Shown: positions 56,217 through 64,000 of the stretch, piece after piece | Layout: the number at the start of each line of letters is the position of its first letter | Numbering within the stretch: the stretch's first letter is position 1 | Source: Microbulbifer bruguierae | GTDB taxonomy: Bacteria > Pseudomonadota > Gammaproteobacteria > Pseudomonadales > Cellvibrionaceae | DNA: 64,000 nucleotides | Reading direction: 5' to 3' | NCBI RefSeq assembly: GCF_029869925.1 | Contig: NZ_CP118605.1 | Coordinates: forward strand, 248,001 to 312,000 | Translations under genes and position numbers: made by a program | The notes under the pieces: generated by a model | Database searches by the model: none | What the model was told of the DNA's origin: nothing | What the model saw: the letters and a program-made list of their open reading frames with translations, nothing else

Positions 56217-57953
56217 TCAAACAGTAGTCACAACCTTCCAAATAAGAAATCCAAGGCCTACCGATAATAGTGTTCTTTCCGACTCTCCCAGATCCAGGCT
56301 CCAAATGGCTTTAAATATGAAATATACTATTGATGCTATTAGTAACCATATTAAAGGTGCAACTAACCCTGGAATTTTAACTAACCATGCTTGTGCCCTT
56401 CCTTTTATGGGTAGTGGGGGCTCTTGTGGGCTGCCAGTGATAATAAATCTAGCTATCGCATCCCAGTTCGCTTCGTTCAGTGCGGCACCATGGCCACCTT
56501 TAACGAATTTAATTTGTTCAACTTCATTTTTTTTGGCAATAAATCCATCGTGGCCGGCGCTGCCCAGGTCTTGAAGTCGAAGCATTTGAATTGCGCGTGG
56601 AAAAATGGCTACTACCCAGTCTGCGGTTGCCACATAATTTAGAATCTTTTCTACTTGGCCTCTTGAAATTACGGTGGTCCAATTATATTGCGTTCTAACT
56701 ACGCTACCGGCCAAAAGTACATTTTTAAATCTACATGCAGGGTAATCATGTAAGGCGCGGGCTAGTAAATATGTCCCATTGCTATGGCCTATAAATGAAA
56801 ATTTCGCGTTGGGATATAACGCAAGCGCCTCTGCATACTGGTCCATCAGCCATTCGACTTTTTTTCTTCGCTTTGAGGGTAACAAAAACGGAAGCATGGG
56901 AAAATAACCATAGCTAGAAGTCTCAGTGGCAAAAATTGTGTTTCCAGTCCCCTGTTTTTTTTCTAACTCAAGAATGCGGCGAGCCACTTTATGAGTCCAG
57001 TATCCCTTATCTCTGATGCCGTGAATGACGAATACAACATCTGTTACTTCAAGTCTGCGCCTTTCGGGGGGTAAGTCTGCTGGCAGCATTGTGCTTGTTA
57101 GCAGTTCATCTTTACTTTTTCGTAAAGCTTTTCGTAAAACAGCAGATCTGGCTTCGCCAACTGTATGTACTTTATTCTTTTCCAATTCATGAAAGTCTGG
57201 TACGGGGGAAGGGTCAGACATATCGATAACGTTGGAGTGTCCAGAATAGGGTACGTCTAGATAAACAAAATCACGTCCAGAGATAAGGTCAACATTGTCT
57301 TCAGGTGATACCATATCATCGATTGACCCAAGTAATTGAATGGTTAGTGCATCTCCTAGTTTTCTCTCTTTGGCCTGATTTCGCATGTGAATCCAGTGGA
57401 GTCTAAGTTGCGTTATGAAGGGTGCACCTTTGCGTACAGAAAATATTAGCGGTGGTGAACTTCGTAGTAACGATAAAATATTTCCGATAAGATTCCCTGC
57501 AGACCATATTGCAGCATTTGAAAGTGAAAGATGATGAGATACTCTCCAGCCTCTGTTCATTCCGGCCAGCAATATTAGGCGTTCAACCTTATATGCCCAT
57601 GGTCGTGCAATTTTTGCAGAAATTGCGTTCTCAAATGGGGCTGCTTGGGTTTCTCCGCAAGCGCAAACGTATAGCTTTCTTGCGATCAAGGCGCCAAAGC
57701 TATGTCCGACAAATATTATCCTTTCATATGGTTTAGATTTCTGTCTTTCTCTAACCTCCCATATTTGATCTATATTTTCGAGAAGGTTTTGAGTGATATT
57801 TACGGGTGTTTCAGTAGATGACCACCCCGCATTTAGGTCTGGTATGTATAAATCAGCATTTGGAAGTTCCCTCGTAACGAGCGCTCGCAAAGATGTGAGT
57901 TTTATTGGAGAGCTCATGTATGCATGGATTAGCACAATAAGTTCAGTAGACAT
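56217..57953 (-). CDS. Membrane-anchored protein with two alpha/beta-hydrolase domains
   Basis: A 578-residue protein with two lipase-like folds in tandem. The first begins at the N-terminus (ELIVLIHAYMSSP) and has the elbow VGHSFGA with Ser85. The second begins VVFVIHGIRDKGYW near residue 310 and has IGHSNGT with Ser391, then a likely His in KGGHGAALNE. Two hydrophobic helices at the C-terminus (about 530-578) anchor it. Substrates may be lipids or esters; this is inference. The ATG at 57953 follows GAGGGG closely; an ATG at 58007 has no ribosome site but cannot be excluded. Base use is AT-rich. Confidence 0.75.
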   Translation of the reverse strand: MSTELIVLIHAYMSSPIKLTSLRALVTRELPNADLYIPDLNAGWSSTETPVNITQNLLENIDQIWEVRERQKSKPYERIIFVGHSFGALIARKLYVCACGETQAAPFENAISAKIARPWAYKVERLILLAGMNRGWRVSHHLSLSNAAIWSAGNLIGNILSLLRSSPPLIFSVRKGAPFITQLRLHWIHMRNQAKERKLGDALTIQLLGSIDDMVSPEDNVDLISGRDFVYLDVPYSGHSNVIDMSDPSPVPDFHELEKNKVHTVGEARSAVLRKALRKSKDELLTSTMLPADLPPERRRLEVTDVVFVIHGIRDKGYWTHKVARRILELEKKQGTGNTIFATETSSYGYFPMLPFLLPSKRRKKVEWLMDQYAEALALYPNAKFSFIGHSNGTYLLARALHDYPACRFKNVLLAGSVVRTQYNWTTVISRGQVEKILNYVATADWVVAIFPRAIQMLRLQDLGSAGHDGFIAKKNEVEQIKFVKGGHGAALNEANWDAIARFIITGSPQEPPLPIKGRAQAWLVKIPGLVAPLIWLLIASIVYFIFKAIWSLDLGESERTLLSVGLGFLIWKVVTTV

Positions 57954-58375
57954 TCCCCTCTCTTCAAATCCCGATACTTTGTGTTTCTTGATTTTATTTT
58001 GTTGCATGATGTTTGAATAAACACCCCATTTGGTGCTGGTTGCGTGAGAAGGGATATATCGAGACGGCTGTTATAAAATTCCGGTAATTTTGTTTTAGCA
58101 TATTTTGTTGTTATGGCCTACACGTTTTTTCAATATTTTTTTTGTGCGAAATAATAAGGAGCGTCAAAAATATTCGCTGTTATGATTTTTATGTAGTCGG
58201 TTAGCCACTTTTGGCTATTGAGGGTTTTTTGTGGTGTGGCTAGGTTTGATAGTGATGCTTCGATAGTTATCGTGTCTGAAGCATTCTCAAATAGCGGTTA
58301 TGGCGCTATATAGGTGCATGATCGTATGCAGTTACCACTTGCCGCCATAATTCTGTCGAGCTCGAAGTCTCTGCA
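57954..58375. other. AT-rich gap upstream of the double hydrolase gene
   Basis: About 420 bases including the possible 18-codon N-terminal extension of the hydrolase. Beyond this no gene, RNA or repeat is seen. It must carry the hydrolase promoter and the 3' end of trxC. Confidence 0.45.
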
Positions 58376-58837
58376 CTAATCTAAGATTAAGTCCAACTGC
58401 TGATTCACCCATTGCACAAACTGCGGTTTGGGCAAGGCACCAGACAAGCGAGCGATTTCGCGGCCTCGGTGGAAAATCATCAGGGTAGGGATGGAGCGAA
58501 TTTGGAAGGTACTGGCAGTCTGCTGGTTGGCTTCGGTATCCAGCTTTATGAATACAGCCTGCGTTGCCATTTCTGCAGCCACCTGGCTGAATACCGGGGC
58601 GAATTGCTGGCAAGGGCCGCACCAGGTGGCCCAGAAATCCACAATGACAGGCAGATCGCTTTTGTCGATAAAGCGGCGAAAATTCGCATCGGTGGCATTG
58701 ATCGGGTGGCCGCTGATCAGGGGGGCGCGACATTTTCCACACAGCGGGCGATCGCCAAGACGTTGCTGGGGAACGCGGTTTTGGGTGGTGCAGGACGGGC
58801 AGACGATCTGGGTGAGTAGTGTGGTGGTCATGGACAT
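58376..58837 (-). CDS. trxC: Thioredoxin 2
   Basis: A cytoplasmic thiol-disulfide reductant of 153 residues. The N-terminal zinc knuckle has Cys13, Cys16, Cys33 and Cys36 (CPSC and CGKC), which marks TrxC, and the thioredoxin fold has WCGPC with Cys73 and Cys76. A second ATG two codons in is an equally good start. Its base use is normal, so it is probably native DNA within the accessory zone. Confidence 0.95.
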   Translation of the reverse strand: MSMTTTLLTQIVCPSCTTQNRVPQQRLGDRPLCGKCRAPLISGHPINATDANFRRFIDKSDLPVIVDFWATWCGPCQQFAPVFSQVAAEMATQAVFIKLDTEANQQTASTFQIRSIPTLMIFHRGREIARLSGALPKPQFVQWVNQQLDLILD

Positions 58838-58873
58838 ATCTCCTTGCTCAGGTTGGGAGAATTGTGAACCAAC

Positions 58874-59025
58874 CTAGAAGGAAGCGCCATCCACCTGCTG
58901 GATCAAAAAGCTGGTCGATAGCCCCATTGCGGCCATACGGGCATTCACGGTTGTGATTTTAATAGGGTATCTTTCCGCTATGGAACAGAGCGCCATACCA
59001 CAGAGTTGTAGCAGAGCTGGCATTC
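58874..59025 (-). pseudogene. Decayed C-terminal remnant of a GFA-domain gene
   Basis: Read on the minus strand, about 50 codons end ...VNARMAAMGLSTSFLIQQVDGASF then TAG at 58874-58876. They align with the end of the intact GFA protein at 61443-61790 (...VNARMADPKLLSDLKIREVDGASL), and the CG...PIK stretch before it aligns too, though the metal Cys/His residues are lost. There is no start codon or 5' part; the sequence towards 59140 is unrelated. It is the 3' stump of a paralogue or duplicate. Confidence 0.7.
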
Positions 59026-59075
59026 AGTGTTCCCATCGCTCCGGAAATGGGGAATTCTCGCAGCGTAAAGATACC
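58966..59075. repeat. Spaced inverted repeat
   Basis: GGTATCTTTCCGCT (58966-58979) is inverted at 59062-59075 with one mismatch, 82 bases apart, and AAAGATAC recurs at about 59120. It overlaps the GFA remnant and may be part of the rearrangement there. Confidence 0.4.
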
Positions 59076-59141
59076 TCACAGGGCTTGCAGTCGGCTTGCT
59101 GCCGACATATCCCTGGCTAAAGATACAGTTTGTAAGTGTCT

Positions 59142-59243
59142 TTATATACTCTGGTTGAAATTCTTAACTCTCTCGGCGAAGTGAACTAAGAATTCAGGGT
59201 CATCGGATGGGAGAAAATACCACCATCGAGAGTCTTGGGAACT
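59142..59243 (-). pseudogene. C-terminal piece of the IS-split thioredoxin-fold lipoprotein gene
   Basis: Minus-strand codons immediately beyond the insertion sequence read SSQDSRWWYFLPSDDPEFLV and continue for 13 residues to a TAA at 59142-59144. They restore the frame of the truncated gene at 60485-60871 (its ...SLNSQG would run on into SSQD). It has no start of its own. Confidence 0.75.
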
Positions 59244-59270
59244 TAACCCGCTTTTGCACACACCTAGTTG

Positions 59271-60080
59271 TTAGCAATTGATTCTACACTCAAATTCTTG
59301 AGGGGAAACATACCCAATTGAAGAATGCGATCTCTGATTGTTGTAGTAGCGCATATATTCGGTCACTGTCGATCTTAGCTGTTTTGCCGATTCGACGACC
59401 TGGCGCTTAATCCTTTCAGTCTTAAACTGATGGAAGAATGACTCCATGAAGGCATTGTCATTCATATTCTTAAAGCGATTCATACTCTGGCTGATACCAT
59501 ACCGTCGTAAGCGCTCGCGGTACTGCCCTGATAGATATTCGCTGCCGCGGTCAGAGTGGAAGATCAGCTCCCGGTGATGCCCGCGGTTTCGTACCGCCCT
59601 ATCGATGCTAGATAGCGTCAGAGATACGTCCCTGCGATCACTCAGAGACCAAGAAACAACCTTCCTGCTAAAGCGATCCATGACTACAGATAAATACTGC
59701 CAGCTACCATCTTTCAGTTTGATGTAGGTGACGTCGCCCACCCAGAGCTGATTCGGCCGTGTTAACTTAATGCCTTCTATCTTGCATTTGATCCCGTAGA
59801 CATGCTTATACGTACCCGGCCTAGCCGTGTAAATCCTTGATTTAACAGCTCTGAGACCGTGATTTCGCATGATTCTCGCGACACGCTTTTGGCCAACGTG
59901 AATACCCTTCTTTTTAAGCTCCTGCGTGATTTTAGGGCTGCCATAGCAACCGTCATGTCGGTTAAATATTGACCTTACATGCTCAAATAACTCGCTATCT
60001 TCTCGCTCACGGTTAGATGCACCGCGGCGACGCCACGAGTTGTACCCATCCCGGGTAACACCATAAAGCCGGCACATCAT
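59271..60080 (-). CDS. IS3-family transposase OrfB (DDE integrase)
   Basis: A 269-residue catalytic part with HTH_21 region (MMCRLYGVTRDGYNSW), the DDE residues in WVGDVTYIK, FHSDRGSEY and NAFMESFFHQFK, and the terminal YYNNQRSHSSIGYVSP block. The true product is an OrfAB fusion: upstream of the ATG the same frame reads EIFEFIDEHRGKHSIS, standard IS3 OrfB sequence, and is open back to the A-run in orfA. It appears intact. Confidence 0.94.
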   Translation of the reverse strand: MMCRLYGVTRDGYNSWRRRGASNREREDSELFEHVRSIFNRHDGCYGSPKITQELKKKGIHVGQKRVARIMRNHGLRAVKSRIYTARPGTYKHVYGIKCKIEGIKLTRPNQLWVGDVTYIKLKDGSWQYLSVVMDRFSRKVVSWSLSDRRDVSLTLSSIDRAVRNRGHHRELIFHSDRGSEYLSGQYRERLRRYGISQSMNRFKNMNDNAFMESFFHQFKTERIKRQVVESAKQLRSTVTEYMRYYNNQRSHSSIGYVSPQEFECRINC

Positions 60081-60109
60081 GCTAATGCTGTGCTTTCCCC
60101 GGTGCTCGT

Positions 60110-60439
60110 CTATGAATTCGAAGATTTCCCTTTTTGTTGTAAAGAGAATTGGATGGCTTTTTTTAAAAGGGCATGCTCTTCCTGGAGCAGGTTATGCGCC
60201 CGCTCCAGCTTCCTGAGTCGTTTCAGCTCTGATTTAACCTCAGGATCTATCTGTATGTTTTTCTTTTTGGCCATGATCTGTCCCCGCCGCATCTCCATGC
60301 GCCAACGATAAAGCATCACCTCATGGATATCGAGAGCTTCAGCCACGTGCTTGGCCAACACGCCAGGAATCTCGGATAGCGAGACCGCTGTTGCCTTGAA
60401 ATCATCGTCGTAGCGGTTGTAGTGCTTTCTTCGTGCCAT
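60110..60439 (-). CDS. IS3-family OrfA (DNA-binding)
   Basis: A 109-residue protein with a helix-turn-helix (DDDFKATAVSLSEIPGVLAKHVAEALDIHEVMLYRW, residues about 11-46) and a leucine-zipper-like helix (ELKRLRKLERAHNLLQEEHALLKKA), which together bind the IS ends. It ends at TAG 60110, 30 bases before the orfB ATG and in the other frame. Confidence 0.93.
   Translation of the reverse strand: MARRKHYNRYDDDFKATAVSLSEIPGVLAKHVAEALDIHEVMLYRWRMEMRRGQIMAKKKNIQIDPEVKSELKRLRKLERAHNLLQEEHALLKKAIQFSLQQKGKSSNS
60158..60164 (-). promoter_or_regulatory. Probable -1 ribosomal frameshift site of the IS
   Basis: Seven A on the coding strand near the orfA end (CTT-TTA-AAA-AAA-GCC). A -1 slip there enters the orfB frame, which is open from this point into OrfB. 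A second candidate is the five-A run near 60131-60135. Confidence 0.65.
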
Positions 60440-60484
60440 TTGACACCTCCAATTCAGTTAGATGGAGGTGTGTGCAAAAGCGGG

Positions 60485-60871
60485 TTAGGTTCCTTGCGAG
60501 TTTAGAGACTTAATTATCCGCCCTGAAGAATCTAGCGCAAAGGTTCTTGGGACGTACTCGCCATCTAGACTGAATATCTCAGCAATTTCAGGTTCCAGCT
60601 CAATATTTACCCGAATCAGAACTAAAGCATCCAGGGCCTGAACAACTTCCGAATCTTTGAAAAGGGTTGAATATTCCGTGCAAGTTGGGCACCAATCCGA
60701 ATAAAGAATGATGATCCCATTTTGGCCACTCGTTTTAAGTTCTCGTACTCCTATTTCATAACTCGACCAGTTGAGTACTTCATCGTTCCAGTCTAGTGGA
60801 GGGTTATCAACAACGCACCCAAAAACAAGCAAGGTCAATGAGGTGTAAAGCATCCATGCTATGACTTTCAT
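60485..60871 (-). pseudogene. Thioredoxin-fold lipoprotein gene truncated by the IS
   Basis: A 128-residue open part with lipoprotein signal (TLLVFGC, Cys19) and a thioredoxin fold with WCPTC (ILYSDWCPTCTEYSTLF), then EYVPRTFALDSSGRII. It ends in TAA two codons into the IS inverted repeat, so the C-terminal helix is cut off; the missing end survives at 59142-59243. Probably a periplasmic thiol-disulfide protein before disruption. The ATG at 60871 has an AGGAGA site; a TTG at 60892 is less likely. Confidence 0.8.
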
Positions 60872-61442
60872 TGTATTGAATCTCCTGTTCAATTTTTTTT
60901 GTATAGAGTATTGCGTCCCTTCGGTGTGTGAAGGTCTACTAATATCGATTCCTTTGTTGTGTCACTTTTTATTGGGGATTGTCGGTATGGCTTTGCTCAT
61001 CGCGCGCCAAGCCTTGCAACTCATATTTGGGGAATTTAATCGATTGCATTTTCCCGTCACCTTTTCTGCTGGAGGTGTGATATGGATTCGATGAAATATT
61101 GAAGGGTATATTTTATAGCCGTGAGCCACTTAAAGTGCCACTATTTTGTGTTCCAAATTGCGATTTAGATATATAAAAGGACAGGAATTTCTACTTAGAT
61201 AAAGTTTAATTAGATTTTATTAGTCCTTTCTGGCTAACAAGAGCGATTAAAATTGATTCGCTATATTTTTCCCTTGAATTATTTTTCCGTTAGCCCTTAT
61301 TGGTCACTAATCCATACTGCGCTCGAAATTGCTTAAGGGTAAAACTCATATATATATCCGAAAAGCCGGTTCCAGAAAGGGATCTAAGTTCCTTAAAAAA
61401 CTAAAGTAGTTCTTCAAGCTTTGGGACGAACTCTGATTCAGA
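60872..61442. other. AT-rich gap between the split gene and the GFA gene
   Basis: About 570 bases, very AT-rich. A 77-codon hydrophobic plus-strand frame at 60861-61094 overlaps the start of the split gene and has no convincing ribosome site. Otherwise no gene, RNA or clear repeat is seen. Confidence 0.5.
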
Positions 61443-61790
61443 CTATAGGGAGGCGCCATCCACTTCCCGGATTTTCAAGTCAGATAATAGCTTCGGGTCG
61501 GCCATGCGGGCATTCACTGCGATACGTTTTACTGGGCATTTTTCTGTCGAGGTGTAGTGTGTCACGCAGCCGCAGTTGTGGCAGCGATGGAATTCGATAT
61601 CGCGGTCTCCCCAGATATAGGTGCTCTTTACAGGGTTCTGATAGTGGATGGTGACTTCACCGGGTTCATAGTAGGCCCAAAGCCCCGCGTATCTCCGGCA
61701 CAGGGAGCAGTTGCAGCGGGTGACTTCCATTGGGAGACTGGCGACCTGCAGGGTGATGTTGCCGCAGTGGCAACTGCCGAAAGCTTTCAT
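61443..61790 (-). CDS. GFA/CENP-V domain protein
   Basis: A 115-residue zinc-binding protein of the GFA family (glutathione-dependent formaldehyde-activating enzyme-like). It has GSCHCGNITLQV, RCNCSLCRRYAGLWAYYEPGEV and FHRCHNCGCVTHY, the full set of metal Cys residues. The family is thought to bind glutathione adducts; actual formaldehyde activation is disputed. The ATG at 61790 gives the usual short N-terminus. A decayed relative lies at 58874-59025. Confidence 0.9.
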   Translation of the reverse strand: MKAFGSCHCGNITLQVASLPMEVTRCNCSLCRRYAGLWAYYEPGEVTIHYQNPVKSTYIWGDRDIEFHRCHNCGCVTHYTSTEKCPVKRIAVNARMADPKLLSDLKIREVDGASL

Positions 61791-61890
61791 TAATTCTCTC
61801 TTGTATACGAGTTGGGTAACGCGGAATACTAACCTTCGATCGGCGCGTGTGTCAGGCTGTAGCCATCGAAGGTTCTTTCTTTCTCGATTG

Positions 61891-62490
61891 TTACGAGTTT
61901 TTGCGCCAATCAAATTCCATTTGTCGTGCTGTTCTCTCGGCCAGTTCTGGTCCGGCCAACCTTGCAACCAGGTGCAGGCTCATATCTATACCAGCCGAAA
62001 TACCGGCCGAGGTTACGAACTTGCCTTCATCCACCCAGCGCACCGAGTCCACGACGGTAAGGTCCGGGTGGGCGCACCTGAGATCCTCGATATCTTCCCA
62101 GTGCGTCGTTACCTTAAGGTCCGACAGCAATCCGGCTTTGGCTAGAAGAAAAGCCCCTGTGCACACGGATGCTGCTATGCTGGCGTTTTCTGATGTGGCT
62201 GCCACCCAACTGATTACATCGGATTTATTCAGTTCACCGTTATGAATGCCGCCGGAAACGATCAATACGTCGATATCGGGGTGATTGTCGAAATCGTAGT
62301 GGGGGTTAATGGAGTACCCACCTCTGGCAATAATCGGAGTACTGTGTTCGGCCACAAGGAAAACATTCAAAGCACCCTTGGAATCCGCCAATCTGTTCGC
62401 GGTTGAAAACACCTCAAATGGGCCGGAAAAATCGAGCACCTCAGCATTTTCGTAAATGTATATTCCTATATTCAAGATGCTCTTCCTCAT
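61891..62490 (-). CDS. DJ-1/PfpI family protein (isonitrile hydratase-like)
   Basis: A 199-residue protein of the class I amidotransferase-like fold. The elbow SVCTGAFLLAKAGLL holds the nucleophile Cys, with YENAEVLDFSGPFEVFSTAN at the N-terminus and ATTHWED-like TTHWEDIEDLR after it. This is the pattern of isonitrile hydratases and of the N-terminal domain of GlxA-type regulators; no AraC domain follows here. It stands 100 bases upstream of the GFA gene on the same strand. Confidence 0.9.
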   Translation of the reverse strand: MRKSILNIGIYIYENAEVLDFSGPFEVFSTANRLADSKGALNVFLVAEHSTPIIARGGYSINPHYDFDNHPDIDVLIVSGGIHNGELNKSDVISWVAATSENASIAASVCTGAFLLAKAGLLSDLKVTTHWEDIEDLRCAHPDLTVVDSVRWVDEGKFVTSAGISAGIDMSLHLVARLAGPELAERTARQMEFDWRKNS

Positions 62491-62710
62491 ACTACGTAAT
62501 CTTTGAGTTATGTTGCAGATGCAGAATACGGTGTTCCCATAGTCTACGGCCGGTTGGGTTTTACTGCACTCGACTTAGAAGTCTTCGTAAAGGCCCTGGT
62601 CATTGAATCCGGTCTGTTTCCTTTATTCTTGGTAAAATTCGCCTCCGCAGATATGCACGACGTATCGCGTCAACTAATGCAGTAACCCCAGAAACGAAGG
62701 GCCCAGGTCT

Positions 62711-63652
62711 ATGACAGTTGTATTCCGCACATCGATACTATCGCTCTTACTACTTGTTGCTCAGCACTGCCTCGGCCTCACCACGATTCCGGTCGACGAT
62801 TCTTACACCCCGTCAGAACGCTTTTACCGCTATAAAAAGCAAGACTCGTCACTGAAATGGCCCGCGTTAACCTTTACCGAGGGGCAGCAGGTGTATTTCG
62901 ATCGCCGTTACAAGACCATCGGCAAGCGCGAACTGCACCTGGATATTTTCAAGCCTGCCGCGAAAACGAGCAATCGGCAGACCATTGTGATGATTCACGG
63001 TGGTGGCTGGCGATCGGGCGAACGTTCTCATCTGTATGCGATGGCGAACCAGCTAGCTCAGCGGGGTTACATCCTGGTGCTGCCGGAATTCCGCTTGTCG
63101 CTGGAAGCCAAATACCCGGCAGGGATGCAGGATATCAACGATGTACTGCATTGGTTAAGCGAGTTTGCCGGGGACTACGGCATAGACACCGACAAGATCG
63201 CCTTGCTCGGCGGTTCTTCCGGTGGGCATATGGCGTCGTTGCTGGCCTATGCCGGGCCATCACAGCTTTTCGGCAAGAGTGACGTGCAGGTGAATGCCTT
63301 GATTGATCTCGACGGGGTACTCAGTCTGGAGCATGAACGTCCCAATCCTGAGTCCCCTCTGGAGCAGTGGCTCGGCAGTGACATTAGCCAGTCACCGGAA
63401 CTGTGGCGGGAAGCGGCGCCAGTATCACATCTTTCCAAGGTCTCACCGGCCACGCTGGTCATCAGCAGCGGTCAGCCCCGTTTTACTGCGGGCCACAAAG
63501 AGGTAGGGCAGGTACTCAAGGGTTTTGATATTCCCTATCAGTACTACGAATTTCCCCAAGTGATCCACACCTACTGGCTGTTCGACCCTTACCTTACGCA
63601 AACCGTTGAAGTCATTGATGCTTTTATGGGTAAAGCCGTAGCGGGGACCTGA
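62711..63652 (+). CDS. Secreted alpha/beta-hydrolase (esterase/carboxylesterase type)
   Basis: A 313-residue exported hydrolase with a signal peptide (LSLLLLVAQHCLG). The oxyanion motif is IHGGGWRSGE (about 95-104), the nucleophile Ser is in LGGSSGGHMA (about 170-179), and the acid and His are near the C-terminus (VIHTYWLFDP). The fold resembles BD-FAE/HSL-type esterases, often acting on acetylated or feruloylated sugars. Its mid-protein VYFDRRYKTIGKRELHLDIF block is typical. Divergent from the PfpI-type gene. Confidence 0.88.
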   Translation: MTVVFRTSILSLLLLVAQHCLGLTTIPVDDSYTPSERFYRYKKQDSSLKWPALTFTEGQQVYFDRRYKTIGKRELHLDIFKPAAKTSNRQTIVMIHGGGWRSGERSHLYAMANQLAQRGYILVLPEFRLSLEAKYPAGMQDINDVLHWLSEFAGDYGIDTDKIALLGGSSGGHMASLLAYAGPSQLFGKSDVQVNALIDLDGVLSLEHERPNPESPLEQWLGSDISQSPELWREAAPVSHLSKVSPATLVISSGQPRFTAGHKEVGQVLKGFDIPYQYYEFPQVIHTYWLFDPYLTQTVEVIDAFMGKAVAGT

Positions 63653-63758
63653 GTGAAATTTGATCAGTTCGGAAGCGCTTTATAGTCTGGTCCGCGGGGG
63701 AGGGTTCGGTTTCAGCCTCTAAACCCACCCGCAACACTGCCCCATGGCATCCAGTGCG

Positions 63759-63986
63759 TTATGGAACCGCCAGGATCTTGGTTATATCCAGACATATTTG
63801 GCCCTGCCCATCTGGGGTCAAACTGGGTAACGCATTCTGCAACTCCTTGAATTCAAGGACTTGGGCCCGGACATTGATATCCACGGGATAGCCGCCACTA
63901 AAATTGCACACGAAATCGCGCACATTATGATCAATGCGATACAGGTTCAGCGTCGACGGATCCAGTTGCGGGATGAATCGGAGCAT
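63759..63986 (-). CDS. Possible gene, probably continuing past the window edge
   Basis: 75 codons from an ATG at 63986, with the frame open to the window end, so the real start may lie outside. The end reads GQICLDITKILAVP, with a SGGYPVDINVRAQVLEFKEL stretch. No family is recognised. It converges on the esterase gene. Confidence 0.45.
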   Translation of the reverse strand: MLRFIPQLDPSTLNLYRIDHNVRDFVCNFSGGYPVDINVRAQVLEFKELQNALPSLTPDGQGQICLDITKILAVP

Positions 63987-64000
63987 GGAAGCGGGAGGTT

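Larger units (their letters stand above)
59244..60487 (-). mobile_element. IS3-family insertion sequence
   Basis: About 1.24 kb bounded by 22-bp perfect inverted repeats (59244-59265 and 60466-60487; the match extends to 28 bp with one mismatch). It carries orfA and orfB on the minus strand, joined by a probable -1 frameshift. It is inserted in a thioredoxin-fold lipoprotein gene. A clear direct target duplication could not be resolved because the flanking GGAA/TTCC bases are themselves palindromic. Confidence 0.93.

Noticed and set aside
59067..59127. A fourth copy of the palindromic repeat family
   Set aside because: It has a small hairpin and a TATCCCTGG stretch but not the core order or long pairing outer arms.
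59238..60493. A target-site duplication around the IS3 element
   Set aside because: Flanking bases are GGAAC on one side and GTTCC on the other, which are inverted, not direct, repeats; exact ends need another copy for comparison.
60861..61094. 77-codon hydrophobic plus-strand frame
   Set aside because: Starts inside the split lipoprotein gene, lacks a good ribosome site and comes from T-rich DNA, which gives chance hydrophobic frames.

Overview
The window is bacterial chromosome from a Gammaproteobacterium with an outer membrane. Lipoproteins with lipoboxes, a tripartite RND pump, a porin-like barrel, CmoA/CmoB, TyrR and HrpB all point that way. A secreted PL10 pectate lyase, a SdaA-type serine dehydratase and the marine-type gene mix suggest a polysaccharide-degrading marine lineage such as Microbulbifer or other Cellvibrionales. 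That placement is inference; no rRNA or other marker is present. Most of the window is GC-rich, tightly packed and ordinary. About 55,000-61,440 is visibly AT-rich and looks acquired.

1-12,700: sdaA, then an M16 peptidase-cmoA-cmoB operon on the minus strand. A third wobble-uridine enzyme, cmoM, lies on the plus strand 4 kb away, so most of the cmo5U34/mcmo5U34 tRNA pathway is here. Then come a J-domain membrane protein, a porin-like protein, a small methyltransferase, msrA and sseA. 12,700-24,500: a lipoprotein peptidase, a TRIC-like channel, gcdH, a three-gene RND efflux operon (outer membrane factor, adaptor, pump) behind a perfect 20-bp operator-like palindrome, and a CPA2 antiporter. Three copies of an unusual nested palindromic repeat lie at 15,301-15,401, 22,893-23,004 and 23,072-23,177.

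24,500-38,500: a cysteine-desulfurase-like enzyme with an Lrp regulator, then phhA divergent from a TyrR-type regulator with a perfect TyrR box between them. A type III CoA-transferase, a lipoprotein joining two lysozyme-inhibitor domains, and a translationally coupled CstA / CC-tailed small protein / ArsA-like ATPase operon follow. Next are an assimilatory sulfite reductase with its DUF934 partner, a 44-residue membrane protein and a DUF2970 protein.

38,500-55,000: metH, a DJ-1/PfpI protein, nfuA, a YqhA-type membrane protein, hrpB, tpm, a PL10 pectate lyase fused to an NTF2-like domain, a nucleotidyltransferase/HD pair, a sodium:solute symporter and katG.

55,000-64,000: the accessory zone. 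It holds an unknown secreted protein, a membrane-anchored protein with two alpha/beta-hydrolase domains, trxC, and a decayed relative of the GFA-domain gene that reappears intact 2.5 kb away. Between the two GFA copies an IS3-family element has split a thioredoxin-fold lipoprotein gene, and both halves are still readable. A GFA protein, a PfpI/isonitrile-hydratase-like protein, a secreted esterase and a partial gene close the window.

The least explained features are the palindromic repeat family with constant unpaired core and variable paired arms, the CstA/CC-tail/ArsA operon, the double hydrolase and the HD/nucleotidyltransferase pair.
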